Notes: generated by a model from the letters alone, not told the origin. A stretch of 64,000 nucleotides of DNA from an uncultured Prevotellaceae bacterium (GCA_902774815.1 CACYJV010000005.1:124001-188000); one strand, 5' to 3'. Shown: positions 27,091-35,463, counted from the stretch's first letter. Made by a program: numbers and translations.

Positions 27091-28221
27091 CCCTACGTGG
27101 CTCCCTCCCTTTTTGGGGAGGGTCGAGGTGGGGCCTATCACTCTCTTCCTCACCGACCACGCAGCCATCGCAGGGAACGTCCAAAGCAACTCCTTCGGAG
27201 CCAGCGGGAAGAACCTCATCGTCTGGTGTACCACCAGCGAGGCCGTCTTCAGCGTATGCATCACGCTCACGTGATGTCCTCCCACCTTCTTGTCCAATTC
27301 CAGACTCTTTCCCCTCATCTTCTGAAAGTTCTTGTTCAGCCTCTCCACCCATCGGCGATCATTATCACTCAATGCAAACGGGAAAGCCTCTTCGGGCAGC
27401 CCCAACCTCTCGACGAGCCAGGCACCAATGGCCAGATAGGCGCGCCACATGCCCAATCCTCGCAGATGTTTCTCCAGTTCCTCCTTCTTGATATCGTTCC
27501 GAAAGCGATGCAACACCATCGCCCAGTCACACAGCTGTTTCAAACTGCAGCCCGATGTGAAGTGTCCGAACAGATGGGTAAAGATATACAGTGCATCCAA
27601 TGTCGGCGACAAGGTTTTTACTTCTGTCTCATCGATGGCCACTGTGCAGGGATCCTCCTCCAATGCCTTGTCGATAAACGAATCCCAGTACCTCCGGTGA
27701 CTCGGCGCACTGAGCAGCATCATGTCCGAGTGCATCTCGAACTCAACACCCTTCACCTCGAAGTTATCATGTCGCTCACTCCAGTTATGGTGCATCGTTA
27801 CGCCCAGGCGCTCCTCGATCACCCTCTGCACCTCTGCAAACGAGTCCTTCGGACAGTAGAAGTCGATGTCGCCACAGCTACGCATCATCGGATGTGGATA
27901 CAGCGCAGCCATCGTCTGTCCTTTCATCACGACGTACTTCAGGTTACGTCGGTTCAGGAATCCGGCAAACCGTGCCACCTTTCGGTTCATCTCGCGGCTC
28001 TTCAGCTCATGCAGCCTCGTCACAGTGCACACGTCCACCGTCTTCAGTGCCCCTATTGGCAAGTCGTTCGCCAGAATGGCATTTGCCACCAGTCCGCCCA
28101 CGCCCTGCTCCTCCGCCATCGCCAGAATCCCGTCGATGTCGTCCGCTGCAATCTCGCAAGCCAGCGGCTCTCCCCACAGCTCGCACCTCAACAGCGCTAA
28201 TATCTTCTCAAATGTTTTCAT
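27052..28221 (-). CDS. Nucleotidyltransferase-fold family protein of polysaccharide loci (PF14907-like)
   Basis: 389 residues. The central segment YVVMKGQTMAALYPHPMMRSCGDIDFYC has the GxS/DxD-like arrangement of the uncharacterised nucleotidyltransferase family often encoded in exopolysaccharide and lasso-peptide loci. The C-terminal half is helical. The reaction catalysed is not known. The last about 29 residues (from IGPTSTLPKKGG to DLTDFREF) are repeat translation: a family A unit and then the edge of family D, which provides the stop codon, so the original C-terminus has been replaced. It is flanked on both sides by repeat arrays. Confidence 0.82.
   Translation of the reverse strand: MKTFEKILALLRCELWGEPLACEIAADDIDGILAMAEEQGVGGLVANAILANDLPIGALKTVDVCTVTRLHELKSREMNRKVARFAGFLNRRNLKYVVMKGQTMAALYPHPMMRSCGDIDFYCPKDSFAEVQRVIEERLGVTMHHNWSERHDNFEVKGVEFEMHSDMMLLSAPSHRRYWDSFIDKALEEDPCTVAIDETEVKTLSPTLDALYIFTHLFGHFTSGCSLKQLCDWAMVLHRFRNDIKKEELEKHLRGLGMWRAYLAIGAWLVERLGLPEEAFPFALSDNDRRWVERLNKNFQKMRGKSLELDKKVGGHHVSVMHTLKTASLVVHQTMRFFPLAPKELLWTFPAMAAWSVRKRVIGPTSTLPKKGGSHVGVTDTDLTDFREF
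27098..27140. repeat. Family A repeat at the 3' end of the nucleotidyltransferase gene
   Basis: CTCCCTCCCTTTTTGGGGAG with a GGTCGAGGTGGGGCC tail, read in frame as GPTSTLPKKGGS. Confidence 0.75.
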
Positions 28222-28225
28222 CTTT

Positions 28226-29048
28226 ATATCTCACACCGAAAGCACAGATATCACAGAAATTTCTTTCATCGACTTTCACTCCACCAAACAGTTTTTCCGT
28301 GATTTCCGTGTGACACCCTCTTTTATCTCACACTGAGACATTGTTAATATTTCACACAGAAAGCACAGATACCACGGAAATAATTTTTGTTCTCTCTCAA
28401 GAGTCTTCCAAATAAAAACAACTCATCATCTAAAAGAATTATCTTTATTTGCGTTTCTGTGATTTCCGTGGTTTCCGTGTGACCTTAATTGATTGATCTC
28501 ACACCGAAAACACAGATATCACAGAAACAATCTTTAGTTCTCCCGCAAGAGCCTTCCAAATATAACCAACTTATCAGTTGTAATGTAAGAATTATCCTTA
28601 TTCGCCTTTCCGTGATTTCCGTGGTTTCCGTGTGACATTAATTGATTGATCTCACACTGAGACATTGTTAATATTTCACACAGAAAGCACAGATACCACG
28701 GAAATAATCTTTAGTTCTCCCGCGAGAGCCTTCCAAATATAACCAACTTATCAGTTGTAAGAATTATCCTTATTAGCCTTTCCGTGGTTTCCGTGGTTTC
28801 CGTGTGACATTAATTGATTGATCTCACACCGAAAACACAGATATCACAGAAACAATCTTTAGTTCTCCCGCAAGAGCCTTCCAAATATAACCAACTTATC
28901 AGTTGTAAATCTCACACTGAAAGCACAGATATCATAGAAACAATCTATAGTTCTCCCGCAAGAGCCTTCAAATATAACCAACTTATCAGTTGTAAGAATT
29001 ATCCTTATTCGCCTTTCCGTGATTTCCGTGGTTTCCGTGTGACCTTAA
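28226..29048. repeat. Array of six large imperfect palindromes (family E)
   Basis: Units of about 90-170 bp starting near 28226, 28326, 28499, 28651, 28823 and 28910. Each begins TCACAC(C/T)GA and AAGCACAGATA(T/C)CAC(A/G)GAAA and ends with the near-complementary TTTCCGTGATTTCCGTGG and TTTCCGTGTGA. Middle segments share AGTTCTCCCGCAAGAGCCTT and AACTTATCAGTTGTAA. Unit five is truncated. Alternating units carry an extra CTGAGACATTGTTAATATTT leader, so a two-unit block has been duplicated. No gene is present in these 820 bp. Confidence 0.9.
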
Positions 29049-30449
29049 TCACTCAATTGCACCCTTGATGCATGCAACGATATACCTCACGTCCTCATCT
29101 GTCACCATCGGGCCACTTGGCAGGCACATGCCCACCTTGAACAATTCCTCGCTCACCCCATTGATATACGCCACACTCGTCGCCGACGTCTGTCGCACAA
29201 CACCATTTCCCATATCTTCTACAAAGATAGGAGTCCCCATACTGGGGGGATTTAGGGGGGCTTTGTACACTGGCTGACAATGCATAGGCTTCCACAGCGG
29301 ACGAGCCTCAATCTGTGCCTCATCCAACAACACCCGCAGAGCCTCCACATTGTCATTCGGTTGACAATCAGTTGTTGCGCTCTCTGCCATGTGAATAACA
29401 CCTGCTGCACCACCCACGGCACCCTTCACAATCGTCTTATATGCATTCTCCTGCCCTTTAATCCTCACAGAAGGGTCTATCGTAATAGTACACAGCCAGA
29501 AATTAGAGTCATAACGACTGTCAGGATTCCCGTGCACCTCTATTCCCGGTACATCCTTCAGCAGTTCCTCATACAACTTCTGCACATGCTTATGATGTGT
29601 AATGTGATCCTCCAGCACCGTCATCTGTCCACGGCCGATACCTGCACAGATATTCGACATGCGGTAGTTATACCCAATTTTCTCATGTTGGTAGTATGGA
29701 TAACTCTCACGATACTGTGTGGCATACATCATGATCTCCCGCCATTCATCCTCATTGGCAGTAATCAATGCACCGCCACCGGAAGTCGTAATCATCTTGT
29801 TGCCATTAAACGACAAAACACCCGATTTACCAAACGTACCCAACACCTGTCCGTTCCAGCGGCTGCCGAAGCCTTCCGCAGCATCCTCCACCACAGGAAT
29901 CTCATACCTGTTGGCAATCTCCATGATACGATCTATCTGATACGGCATGCCATACAACGCCACAGGAACAATAGCAGCAGGTTTCTTTCCTGTCACTGCA
30001 ATTCTGTCCTTGATAGCCATCTCCATCAGCTCTGGATCCATGTTCCATGAATTCTTCTCGGAATCCACGAACACCGGTGTCGCACCTAGATACGTAATGG
30101 GGTGAGAAGAAGCACAGAATGTAAAAGACTGAACGATAACTTCATCGCCCGCCTTCACACCTGCAGCCAATAGTCCTAAGTGCACCGCTGCCGTACCACT
30201 CGACAACGCCACCACCCTCTTTTCCCCCCTCCCTACTGGGGAGGGGTCGGGGGTAGGTTTTTCTCCCTCCCTACCGGGGAGGGTTAAGGTGGGGCTTACA
30301 AACTCTTCAAGATCTTTTTCAAACCCATTCACATTCGGCCCGAGGGGCACCACCCAGTTCGTGTCAAACGCCTCTTTCACATATTTCTGCTCCATGCCAT
30401 TCTCCGACATGTGAGCCAAACAAAGATATATTCTTTTTCTTTCTGCCAT
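29049..30449 (-). CDS. DegT/DnrJ/EryC1/StrS-type PLP aminotransferase (copy A) with repeat insertions
   Basis: PLP-dependent sugar aminotransferase, 466 residues from ATG 30449 (MAERKRIYLCLAHM); the longer frame starts in spacer. PLP Lys is K218 in SFNGNKMITTSGGG, and GSRWNGQVLGTFGKSGVLSF and YNYRMSNICAGIGRGQM are typical. Likely substrate: a keto-deoxy UDP-sugar. Residues about 51-76 (SPTLTLPGREGEKPTPDP...) are two family A units inserted between LEEF and RVVALSSGTAA, and residues about 395-405 (LNPPSMGTPIF) are another in the C-terminal domain. The first site is close to the active-site cofactor loop SSGTAA, yet the frame is intact. Confidence 0.9.
   Translation of the reverse strand: MAERKRIYLCLAHMSENGMEQKYVKEAFDTNWVVPLGPNVNGFEKDLEEFVSPTLTLPGREGEKPTPDPSPVGRGEKRVVALSSGTAAVHLGLLAAGVKAGDEVIVQSFTFCASSHPITYLGATPVFVDSEKNSWNMDPELMEMAIKDRIAVTGKKPAAIVPVALYGMPYQIDRIMEIANRYEIPVVEDAAEGFGSRWNGQVLGTFGKSGVLSFNGNKMITTSGGGALITANEDEWREIMMYATQYRESYPYYQHEKIGYNYRMSNICAGIGRGQMTVLEDHITHHKHVQKLYEELLKDVPGIEVHGNPDSRYDSNFWLCTITIDPSVRIKGQENAYKTIVKGAVGGAAGVIHMAESATTDCQPNDNVEALRVLLDEAQIEARPLWKPMHCQPVYKAPLNPPSMGTPIFVEDMGNGVVRQTSATSVAYINGVSEELFKVGMCLPSGPMVTDEDVRYIVACIKGAIE
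30222..30300. repeat. Two tandem family A repeats in aminotransferase A
   Basis: CCCTCCCTACTGGGGAGGGG plus tail, then CTCCCTACCGGGGAGGGTTA plus tail, read in frame. Confidence 0.8.
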
Positions 30450-30493
30450 ATTATTATATTGTGTTTTTATTTTTTTCAGCTGCGATGTCAAGG

Positions 30494-32173
30494 TTATACT
30501 TTTTCAAAAAAAGTATCTGGTTTCTCAGAATTGAAGATTTCATTGCAGTACATCACCGTCACAAGGTTCTCTGTTTCTGAGAGGTTAATGATATTATGGG
30601 TATAGCCTGGCAACATGTGGACACACTGAATGTTGTCACCTGAGACAAACCAACAGCCCCCCTCTGATCCCCCCTCAAGGGGGAGGTACTTAAGAGCATT
30701 GCGGATGATGGTCATGGTTTCTTCTGGGGCTGCAAGCACTTCGTTGTTGGTGAAGCGCAAGACGGAGAACCCCTTTGACTGTAGGAAGTTTGTACGCCAC
30801 CTGTCCATCACCTGCTGTTCGGGACTATTATGATATTCTCCATCAACTTCAATGATCAGTTGCTTTTTTAAACAAACGAAGTCGGCTATGTAGTCGCCAA
30901 TAACGTATTGTCTGCGGAACTTAGCATCAAGGTTCTTACCTCTGAGCATCTCCCACAAAGCAGCTTCGGCCTCAGTAGGCTTCTTACGCATACGGTCGGC
31001 ATGCTCCTTTAACTGCTCATACAAGCTCGGATCGGCTGTCCTCCACGGCTTATCTCCTCCCCTTGAGGGGGAGGTTGGGAGGGGGCTAACTCCCCTTGAG
31101 GGGGAGGTTGGGAGGGGGCTAACTCCCCTTGAGGGGGAGGTTGGGAGGGGGCTGATTGCTCTCATCTGTATCAGTCCATGTCCGCTGACAACAATGAAGA
31201 ACTCCCATTTTGTGTTGTGCCAATGCTGGCCTTTCGTAATACCTGGCTTCGAGATGTTAATGCTCACCTGTCCGCAGTTCAACGTATGAACCAGTTCCGT
31301 AAACGAACCACGGTTGTCAACGTTCATCTTCAGCGGAAACGCCACCTTCTCCTTCGGCAGATAACTCAAATAGGTTGAATACAGTTTCTTCTCGAACGAA
31401 TTGAAAGGGATTTCTGGTATCAACAACGTCTTCGGCTGTTCAGCAAACTCATGCAAAAGCTCCACAATACGCCCTAATGTCACCTTGTGAGTCACAGGGA
31501 CGTAGCAATAGCGTCCATCCTCTTTCGGTAACACCTCCAAGCCATCGAACTCACATTGATGAGCCTTGCCTTCGAGACTAGCTATCATCTCGTCAACTAG
31601 ATCGTCGATGTAGAGCAGTTCCAATTCCACGCTGGGGTCATTCACCTGGATGGGCAAGTCATTGGCTATGTTGTTGCAGAACGTGGCCACCGCCGAGTTG
31701 TAGTTCGGACGGCACCACTTACCAAACAGGTTCGGAAAACGATAGATGAGCACTTTCGCACCAGTTTCTTCCTGGTATTTCAAGAATAAGTCTTCACCCG
31801 CCTTCTTTGAACGGCCATACTCAGAATTGCCGAAGCGTCCTGTCAGCGAAGCCTGCTGCGAGCTGGACAACATCACGGGGCATGTGTTATGGTGCTTCTT
31901 CAGCGTCTCGAGCAGGGTGCTGGCAAAGCCGAAGTTGCCCTGCATGAACTCTTCCTGGTTCTGCGGACGGTTCACGCCGGCGAGGTTGAACACGAAGTCG
32001 GCATCCCGGCACCAGGCATCGAGCTCCTCGGGAGTATTCCCAAGGTCATACTCGTAGATCTCTTCAATGTCAAGCTCAGGAAACCGTCTGTCCTTGCCGT
32101 CTTTGATGTTCCGTAAATTGGCACAAAGGTTTTTGCCGACAAAACCTTTTGCACCGGTAATTAATATCTTCAT
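30494..32173 (-). CDS. capF: CapF-type bifunctional reductase (UDP-FucNAc pathway) interrupted in frame by a DUF559 nuclease domain
   Basis: 559 residues. Residues 1-290 are the SDR domain (ITGAKGFVGKNL, YxxxK in EYGRSKKAGEDLF). The C-terminal cupin starts near KMNVDNRGSFTE, with metal-site residues H317, H319 and E324 in GQHWHNTKWE. After QMRAI (residue 340) the cupin is broken by about 167 residues: three SPLPTSPSRG units (341-373), a complete DUF559 domain (383-494), and a closing PLEGGSEGGC (498-507). The cupin then resumes at WFVSGDNIQCVHMLPGYTHNIINLS. CapF without the insert would be about 392 residues, near the family length. Together with CapE and CapG it makes UDP-N-acetyl-L-fucosamine. 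The frame is uninterrupted, so a fusion protein can be made. Confidence 0.93.
   Translation of the reverse strand: MKILITGAKGFVGKNLCANLRNIKDGKDRRFPELDIEEIYEYDLGNTPEELDAWCRDADFVFNLAGVNRPQNQEEFMQGNFGFASTLLETLKKHHNTCPVMLSSSQQASLTGRFGNSEYGRSKKAGEDLFLKYQEETGAKVLIYRFPNLFGKWCRPNYNSAVATFCNNIANDLPIQVNDPSVELELLYIDDLVDEMIASLEGKAHQCEFDGLEVLPKEDGRYCYVPVTHKVTLGRIVELLHEFAEQPKTLLIPEIPFNSFEKKLYSTYLSYLPKEKVAFPLKMNVDNRGSFTELVHTLNCGQVSINISKPGITKGQHWHNTKWEFFIVVSGHGLIQMRAISPLPTSPSRGVSPLPTSPSRGVSPLPTSPSRGGDKPWRTADPSLYEQLKEHADRMRKKPTEAEAALWEMLRGKNLDAKFRRQYVIGDYIADFVCLKKQLIIEVDGEYHNSPEQQVMDRWRTNFLQSKGFSVLRFTNNEVLAAPEETMTIIRNALKYLPLEGGSEGGCWFVSGDNIQCVHMLPGYTHNIINLSETENLVTVMYCNEIFNSEKPDTFFEKV
30653..31153 (-). mobile_element. 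DUF559 (Vsr/PD-(D/E)XK-like) nuclease cassette flanked by family A repeats, inserted in capF
   Basis: The inserted 501-bp segment encodes RKKPTEAEAALWEMLRGKNL, FRRQYVIGDYIADFVC and LIIEVDGEYH, the hallmarks of DUF559. Candidate catalytic residues are D431, E442 and D444 (CapF numbering), and the C-terminal VLRFTNNEVL is present. One side is three tandem family A repeats (31060-31152) and the other a single family A repeat (about 30655-30692), so the cassette has family A sequence at both ends. The domain family is related to very-short-patch-repair-type endonucleases. A role in spreading the repeat is inference. Confidence 0.85.
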
Positions 32174-32215
32174 ATCGTTAGCTTAATTGCTTAATTGTTT
32201 AGTCGCTTAGTAGAT
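32174..32215. repeat. TTAATTG/TTAGT-type simple repeat beside the second four-helix-bundle gene
   Basis: GCTTAATTGCTTAATTGTTT and TCGCTTAGTAGA between capF start and the S23-like gene. Confidence 0.55.
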
Positions 32216-32598
32216 TGTCCTGCCAGTTTTTCAGTATAAGAGTTACTGAGACCATTTATCATCTTTGCTACCGCATCGATTGAAGGCTTTATAGTCTCTA
32301 CACACTCTTCTGTAATATAAGTAAGTTCAATGGCTATAAGCAGTTGGTTATAAGTTTCCATCAGTGAACCATAGGCTATTTCCAAAAAATGAATTTGCTC
32401 CTTCAGCGACTTACGTCCGCTTCCTTCAGCAATATTAGATGGAACAGAGACAACCGCTCTGCGGATTTGGTCACAAAGGGCGTACTTCTCAAACTTAGGA
32501 AATTCATCCAGCAAGTGGTAGACATCAACCACCAGTTTCTTGGCTTCCTGCCACACTTTCAGTTTCTGAAAAGAATATTCAATCCCAACCATCTCCAT
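32191..32598 (-). CDS. Four-helix-bundle protein, S23/23S-rRNA-intervening-sequence family (copy 2)
   Basis: 135 residues, same family as the gene at 24835-25221 but clearly diverged: FQKLKVWQEAKKLVVDVYHL, KYALCDQIRRAVVSVPSNIAEGS (motif CDQIRRAVVSVPSNIAEG), HFLEIAYGSLMETYNQ. It sits between capG and capF, genes of one pathway, so it is an insertion into an operon. It is flanked by TTAATTG-type repeat on one side and CCTACTAACCTA-type repeat on the other. The last residues (SQSTKRLNN-like tail) are translated from the flanking repeat. Function unknown. Confidence 0.9.
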   Translation of the reverse strand: MEMVGIEYSFQKLKVWQEAKKLVVDVYHLLDEFPKFEKYALCDQIRRAVVSVPSNIAEGSGRKSLKEQIHFLEIAYGSLMETYNQLLIAIELTYITEECVETIKPSIDAVAKMINGLSNSYTEKLAGQSTKRLNN

Positions 32599-32643
32599 TA
32601 ACCCATTAACCTACTAACCTACTAACCTATCTAACCTACTAAC
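32596..32643. repeat. CCTACTAACCTA simple repeat upstream of the second four-helix-bundle gene
   Basis: Four copies of ACCTACTA in the short gap before the capG stop codon. Confidence 0.65.
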
Positions 32644-33843
32644 CTAAAACTTCCTCCAAACCATCTTATTTACTATTCCAACGTAACTCTGTATGATTTT
32701 CACTACCTTCGTAGAGACATTCTCCTCCACGTAGTCTGGTACGGGAATGCCATAGTCGCCATTTTGATTCATCTCTACAGCCGTATCTACAGCCTGTAGC
32801 AGCGAAGTCTCATCAATGCCGGCAATGATAAAGCAGGCCTTGTCCAATGCCTCCGGGCGCTCAGTGCTGGTACGGATACAGATTGCAGGGAAGGGATGAC
32901 CGACACTTGTGAAGAAACTGCTCTCCTCAGGCAACGTACCGCTATCGCTGACCACGGCAAAAGCATTCATCTGCAGACAGTTGTAATCATGGAATCCCAA
33001 TGGCTCGTGCTGAATCACACGCTCATCGAGTTTGAATCCCGTCTGCTCCAGACGCTTCCTAGAACGTGGATGGCAGCTATACAGAATCGGCATGTCGTAT
33101 TTTGCCGCCATCTTGTTGATAGCGGTAAACAACGACAGGAAGTTCTTCTCCGTATCGATATTTTCCTCACGATGAGCCGACAGCAGAATGTACTTATGCG
33201 GCTCAAGCCGCAGTTGAGAGTTGAGTGTTGAGAGTTGAGAGTTGATTTTCTCGAACACATTACTACTTTCTATCTCCTTCAGGTTCTCATGCAACACCTC
33301 AGCCATCGGCGATCCTGTCACATACGTACGCTCTTTGGGCAGACCACAATCTGCCAGATAGCGGCGTGCATGTTCCGAATAGGCCATGTTCACATCTGAG
33401 ATGATGTCGACAATTCGACGGTTTGTCTCCTCTGGCAGGCACTCGTCCTTGCATCTGTTACCAGCCTCCATGTGGAAGATGGGAATGTGCAGTCGCTTTG
33501 CACCTATCACGCTCAGACACGAATTGGTATCACCCAGCACCAGAACGGCATCGGGCTTTGTCTCCACCATCACCTTATACGACTTGTCGATGATGTTTCC
33601 CATGGTAGCACCCAGATCATCACCCACAGCCTCCATATAGATGTCTGGATCGGCAAGCTTCAAATCCTTGAAGAACACCCCATTGAGGTTGTAGTCGTAG
33701 TTCTGACCTGTATGCGCCAGCAATGTATCGAAATACTTCCTACACTTGTTAATCACAGCTGCCAGACGAATAATCTCCGGTCGTGTTCCCACGATGATTA
33801 GCAGCTTCAGTTTTCCATTATTCCTAAAATGTTTTACTTCCAT
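32644..33843 (-). CDS. capG: Non-hydrolysing UDP-N-acetyl sugar 2-epimerase, CapG-like
   Basis: Last step of UDP-N-acetyl-L-fucosamine synthesis (2-epimerisation), inferred from its place between CapE and CapF; the fold is that of UDP-GlcNAc 2-epimerase (WecB). It has 399 residues: LIIVGTRPEIIRLAAVI, HTGQNYDYNL, GDTNSCLSVIGAKRLHIPIFHMEAGNR (motif HMEAGNR), SDSGTLPEESSFF. Residues about 202-215 ([15 protein letters not shown]) are a translated family C simple repeat just before KYILLSAHREENI, the start of the C-terminal domain. The insert lies in the interdomain linker region. Confidence 0.93.
   Translation of the reverse strand: MEVKHFRNNGKLKLLIIVGTRPEIIRLAAVINKCRKYFDTLLAHTGQNYDYNLNGVFFKDLKLADPDIYMEAVGDDLGATMGNIIDKSYKVMVETKPDAVLVLGDTNSCLSVIGAKRLHIPIFHMEAGNRCKDECLPEETNRRIVDIISDVNMAYSEHARRYLADCGLPKERTYVTGSPMAEVLHENLKEIESSNVFEKINSQLSTLNSQLRLEPHKYILLSAHREENIDTEKNFLSLFTAINKMAAKYDMPILYSCHPRSRKRLEQTGFKLDERVIQHEPLGFHDYNCLQMNAFAVVSDSGTLPEESSFFTSVGHPFPAICIRTSTERPEALDKACFIIAGIDETSLLQAVDTAVEMNQNGDYGIPVPDYVEENVSTKVVKIIQSYVGIVNKMVWRKF
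33205..33245. repeat. Family C repeat inside capG
   Basis: GTTGAGAGTTGAGTGTTGAG sequence continuing with AGTTGAGAGTTGA, read on the minus strand as [11 protein letters not shown]. Confidence 0.7.
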
Positions 33844-33978
33844 ATTTATACTTTTTTTATCAAGAATTTGAGAATTAAAGAATTATCTTCATGCAAATGA
33901 ATTGACAAGAATTCGTCGCAAGCGACGAGAATAATTCCCACTCATGCAAAGAACAATTCTCTAATTCTTAACTTTATA
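33844..33978. repeat. AATTCTCTAATTCT-type repeat, 3' flank of the GxxExxY gene
   Basis: Contains CAAGAATTTGAGAATTAAAG, a small GTCGCAAGCGAC mini-hairpin, and ACAATTCTCTAATTCTTAA. The last motif recurs at 34390-34412 beyond the gene's start, so the gene lies between direct repeats. Confidence 0.65.
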
Positions 33979-34392
33979 TTATCCTATTTCAGCCTTGTCA
34001 CGATAATGCCACTCATTCGGGAACCATTTATACTCCAAGCTCGCAGAACCGAAATTTAACAACAAGCCTAATTTGTGATTACTCACATGCAAATAGTTGA
34101 TAACCTGAGATTCAAATTCTCCTAACAATTCTGAAACAGCCTTTATCTCTACTCCTATCTTATCCTCTATCAGAAAGTCATAATAAAAATCATGTTCAAG
34201 TTCAACACCATGAAACACAAGACTTATATGCTTTTCCCGTTCGCATTTTATATTATTCTCTTTTAAGAGTATCTCAAAAGCATCTTGATATACTTTCTCT
34301 TTGAATCCGCAACCCATTTCACGATGCAATTGCATCGCAATTCCAAGAATCTTCTTACTAAGTTCAGGATAAAGTAATGCCATTTGAAACAA
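33979..34392 (-). CDS. GxxExxY protein (PD-(D/E)XK nuclease-like), copy 1
   Basis: About 135 residues; the start is 34392 or the ATG at 34383. The signature GCGFKEKVYQDAFEILLKE gives GxxExxY, followed by HDFYYDFLIEDKIGVEIKAV with the D...E-x-K nuclease-like residues, and VINYLHVSNHKLGLLLNFG. The family has a nuclease-like fold; its biological role is unknown. It is inserted between capE and capG, again inside the FucNAc operon, and bracketed by AATTCTCTAATTCT direct repeats. Confidence 0.9.
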   Translation of the reverse strand: MFQMALLYPELSKKILGIAMQLHREMGCGFKEKVYQDAFEILLKENNIKCEREKHISLVFHGVELEHDFYYDFLIEDKIGVEIKAVSELLGEFESQVINYLHVSNHKLGLLLNFGSASLEYKWFPNEWHYRDKAEIG

Positions 34393-34414
34393 TTCTCTAA
34401 TTCTCTAATTCTTG
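34386..34414. repeat. AATTCTCTAATTCT-type repeat, 5' flank of the GxxExxY gene
   Basis: CAATTCTCTAATTCTCTAAT, a direct copy of the motif near 33950-33968. Confidence 0.65.
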
Positions 34415-34416
34415 AT

Positions 34417-35463
34417 TTATACTAAATTAGAAATACCTCTTAGCTCATTCTGAATGTATTCGAGGCTCGCAATCTTCTCCTTCGTCTCTTCAAGGTTTAG
34501 CCGGCGAGTATTATCCGAGTTAAACTCCTCGATGGTAGCCCGCTTTACATCACCCTCCTTGAAATACTTATCGTAGTTCAGGTCACGGTTATCAGCTGGC
34601 ACACGGTAGAAGTTCCCCATATCTTCAGCCTTCGCACACTCCTCCTTTGTCAGGAGCGTCTCGTACATCTTCTCACCATGACGAATGCCTATCACCTTGA
34701 TGTCCTCCTTCCGTCCACCAAACAACTCGCACACAGCCTCAGCCTGTGTCTGAATGGTACATGCCGGAGCCTTCTGCACCAGAATATCACCATTCTGCCC
34801 ATGTTCAAAGGCAAAGAGCACCAGGTCCACGGCCTCTTCCAGCGACATGATGAAACGCGTCATCTTCGGCTCAGTCAGCGTGATAGGTGCTCCCTCCCGA
34901 ATCTGGTCTATCCACAGGGGGATCACCGAGCCACGTGAACACATCACGTTACCATAGCGGGTGCAACAGATACGCGTGTCACCGCTATAGCGTGACTTCG
35001 CCACGGCAATCTTCTCCTCTATCGCCTTCGTGATACCCATGGCATTGATCGGATAGGCCGCCTTGTCCGTCGACAGGCAGATGACGCACTTCACATGGTT
35101 TTCGATGGCTGCCGTGAGCACATTATCTGTACCAATCACGTTTGTGCGTACAGCCTCCATCGGGAAAAACTCACACGATGGCACCTGCTTCAGGGCGGCA
35201 GCATGGAAGATGTAATCTACGCCAGGCATCGCCGAGCGACAGGACTCCAGCGAGCGCACATCGCCAATATAAAACTTGATCTTATGTGCAACGTCAGGAT
35301 ACTTCGCCTGATATTCGTGACGCATATCGTCCTGTTTTTTCTCGTCTCTCGAGAAGATTCTGATTTCTCTGATATCAGACTCCAGGAAACGGCGCAGCAC
35401 GGCATTACCGAAACTTCCCGTTCCACCTGTTATTAGGAGGGTTTTATTCTTAAATACTGACAT
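34417..35463 (-). CDS. capE: UDP-N-acetylglucosamine 4,6-dehydratase/5-epimerase (CapE/FnlA)
   Basis: First step from UDP-GlcNAc to UDP-L-FucNAc. It has 348 residues: LLITGGTGSFGNAVLRRFL, FSRDEKKQDDMRH, the catalytic STDKAAYPINAMGITKAIEE (Met-Gly-x-x-Lys form of the family), and CTRYGNVMCSRGSVIPLW. The genes capE, capG and capF follow one another on the minus strand, each separated by an inserted small gene. Upstream lies a 450-bp spacer with the third family D repeat. Confidence 0.96.
   Translation of the reverse strand: MSVFKNKTLLITGGTGSFGNAVLRRFLESDIREIRIFSRDEKKQDDMRHEYQAKYPDVAHKIKFYIGDVRSLESCRSAMPGVDYIFHAAALKQVPSCEFFPMEAVRTNVIGTDNVLTAAIENHVKCVICLSTDKAAYPINAMGITKAIEEKIAVAKSRYSGDTRICCTRYGNVMCSRGSVIPLWIDQIREGAPITLTEPKMTRFIMSLEEAVDLVLFAFEHGQNGDILVQKAPACTIQTQAEAVCELFGGRKEDIKVIGIRHGEKMYETLLTKEECAKAEDMGNFYRVPADNRDLNYDKYFKEGDVKRATIEEFNSDNTRRLNLEETKEKIASLEYIQNELRGISNLV

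Noticed and set aside
28226-29048. CRISPR array
   Set aside because: Units are long imperfect palindromes whose middle segments are also repeated; there are no unique spacers and no cas genes.
30494-32173. Intein in CapF
   Set aside because: The insert has no splicing-block residues (no N-terminal Cys/Ser, no His-Asn at the C-terminal edge); it is a nuclease domain framed by repeat peptides.
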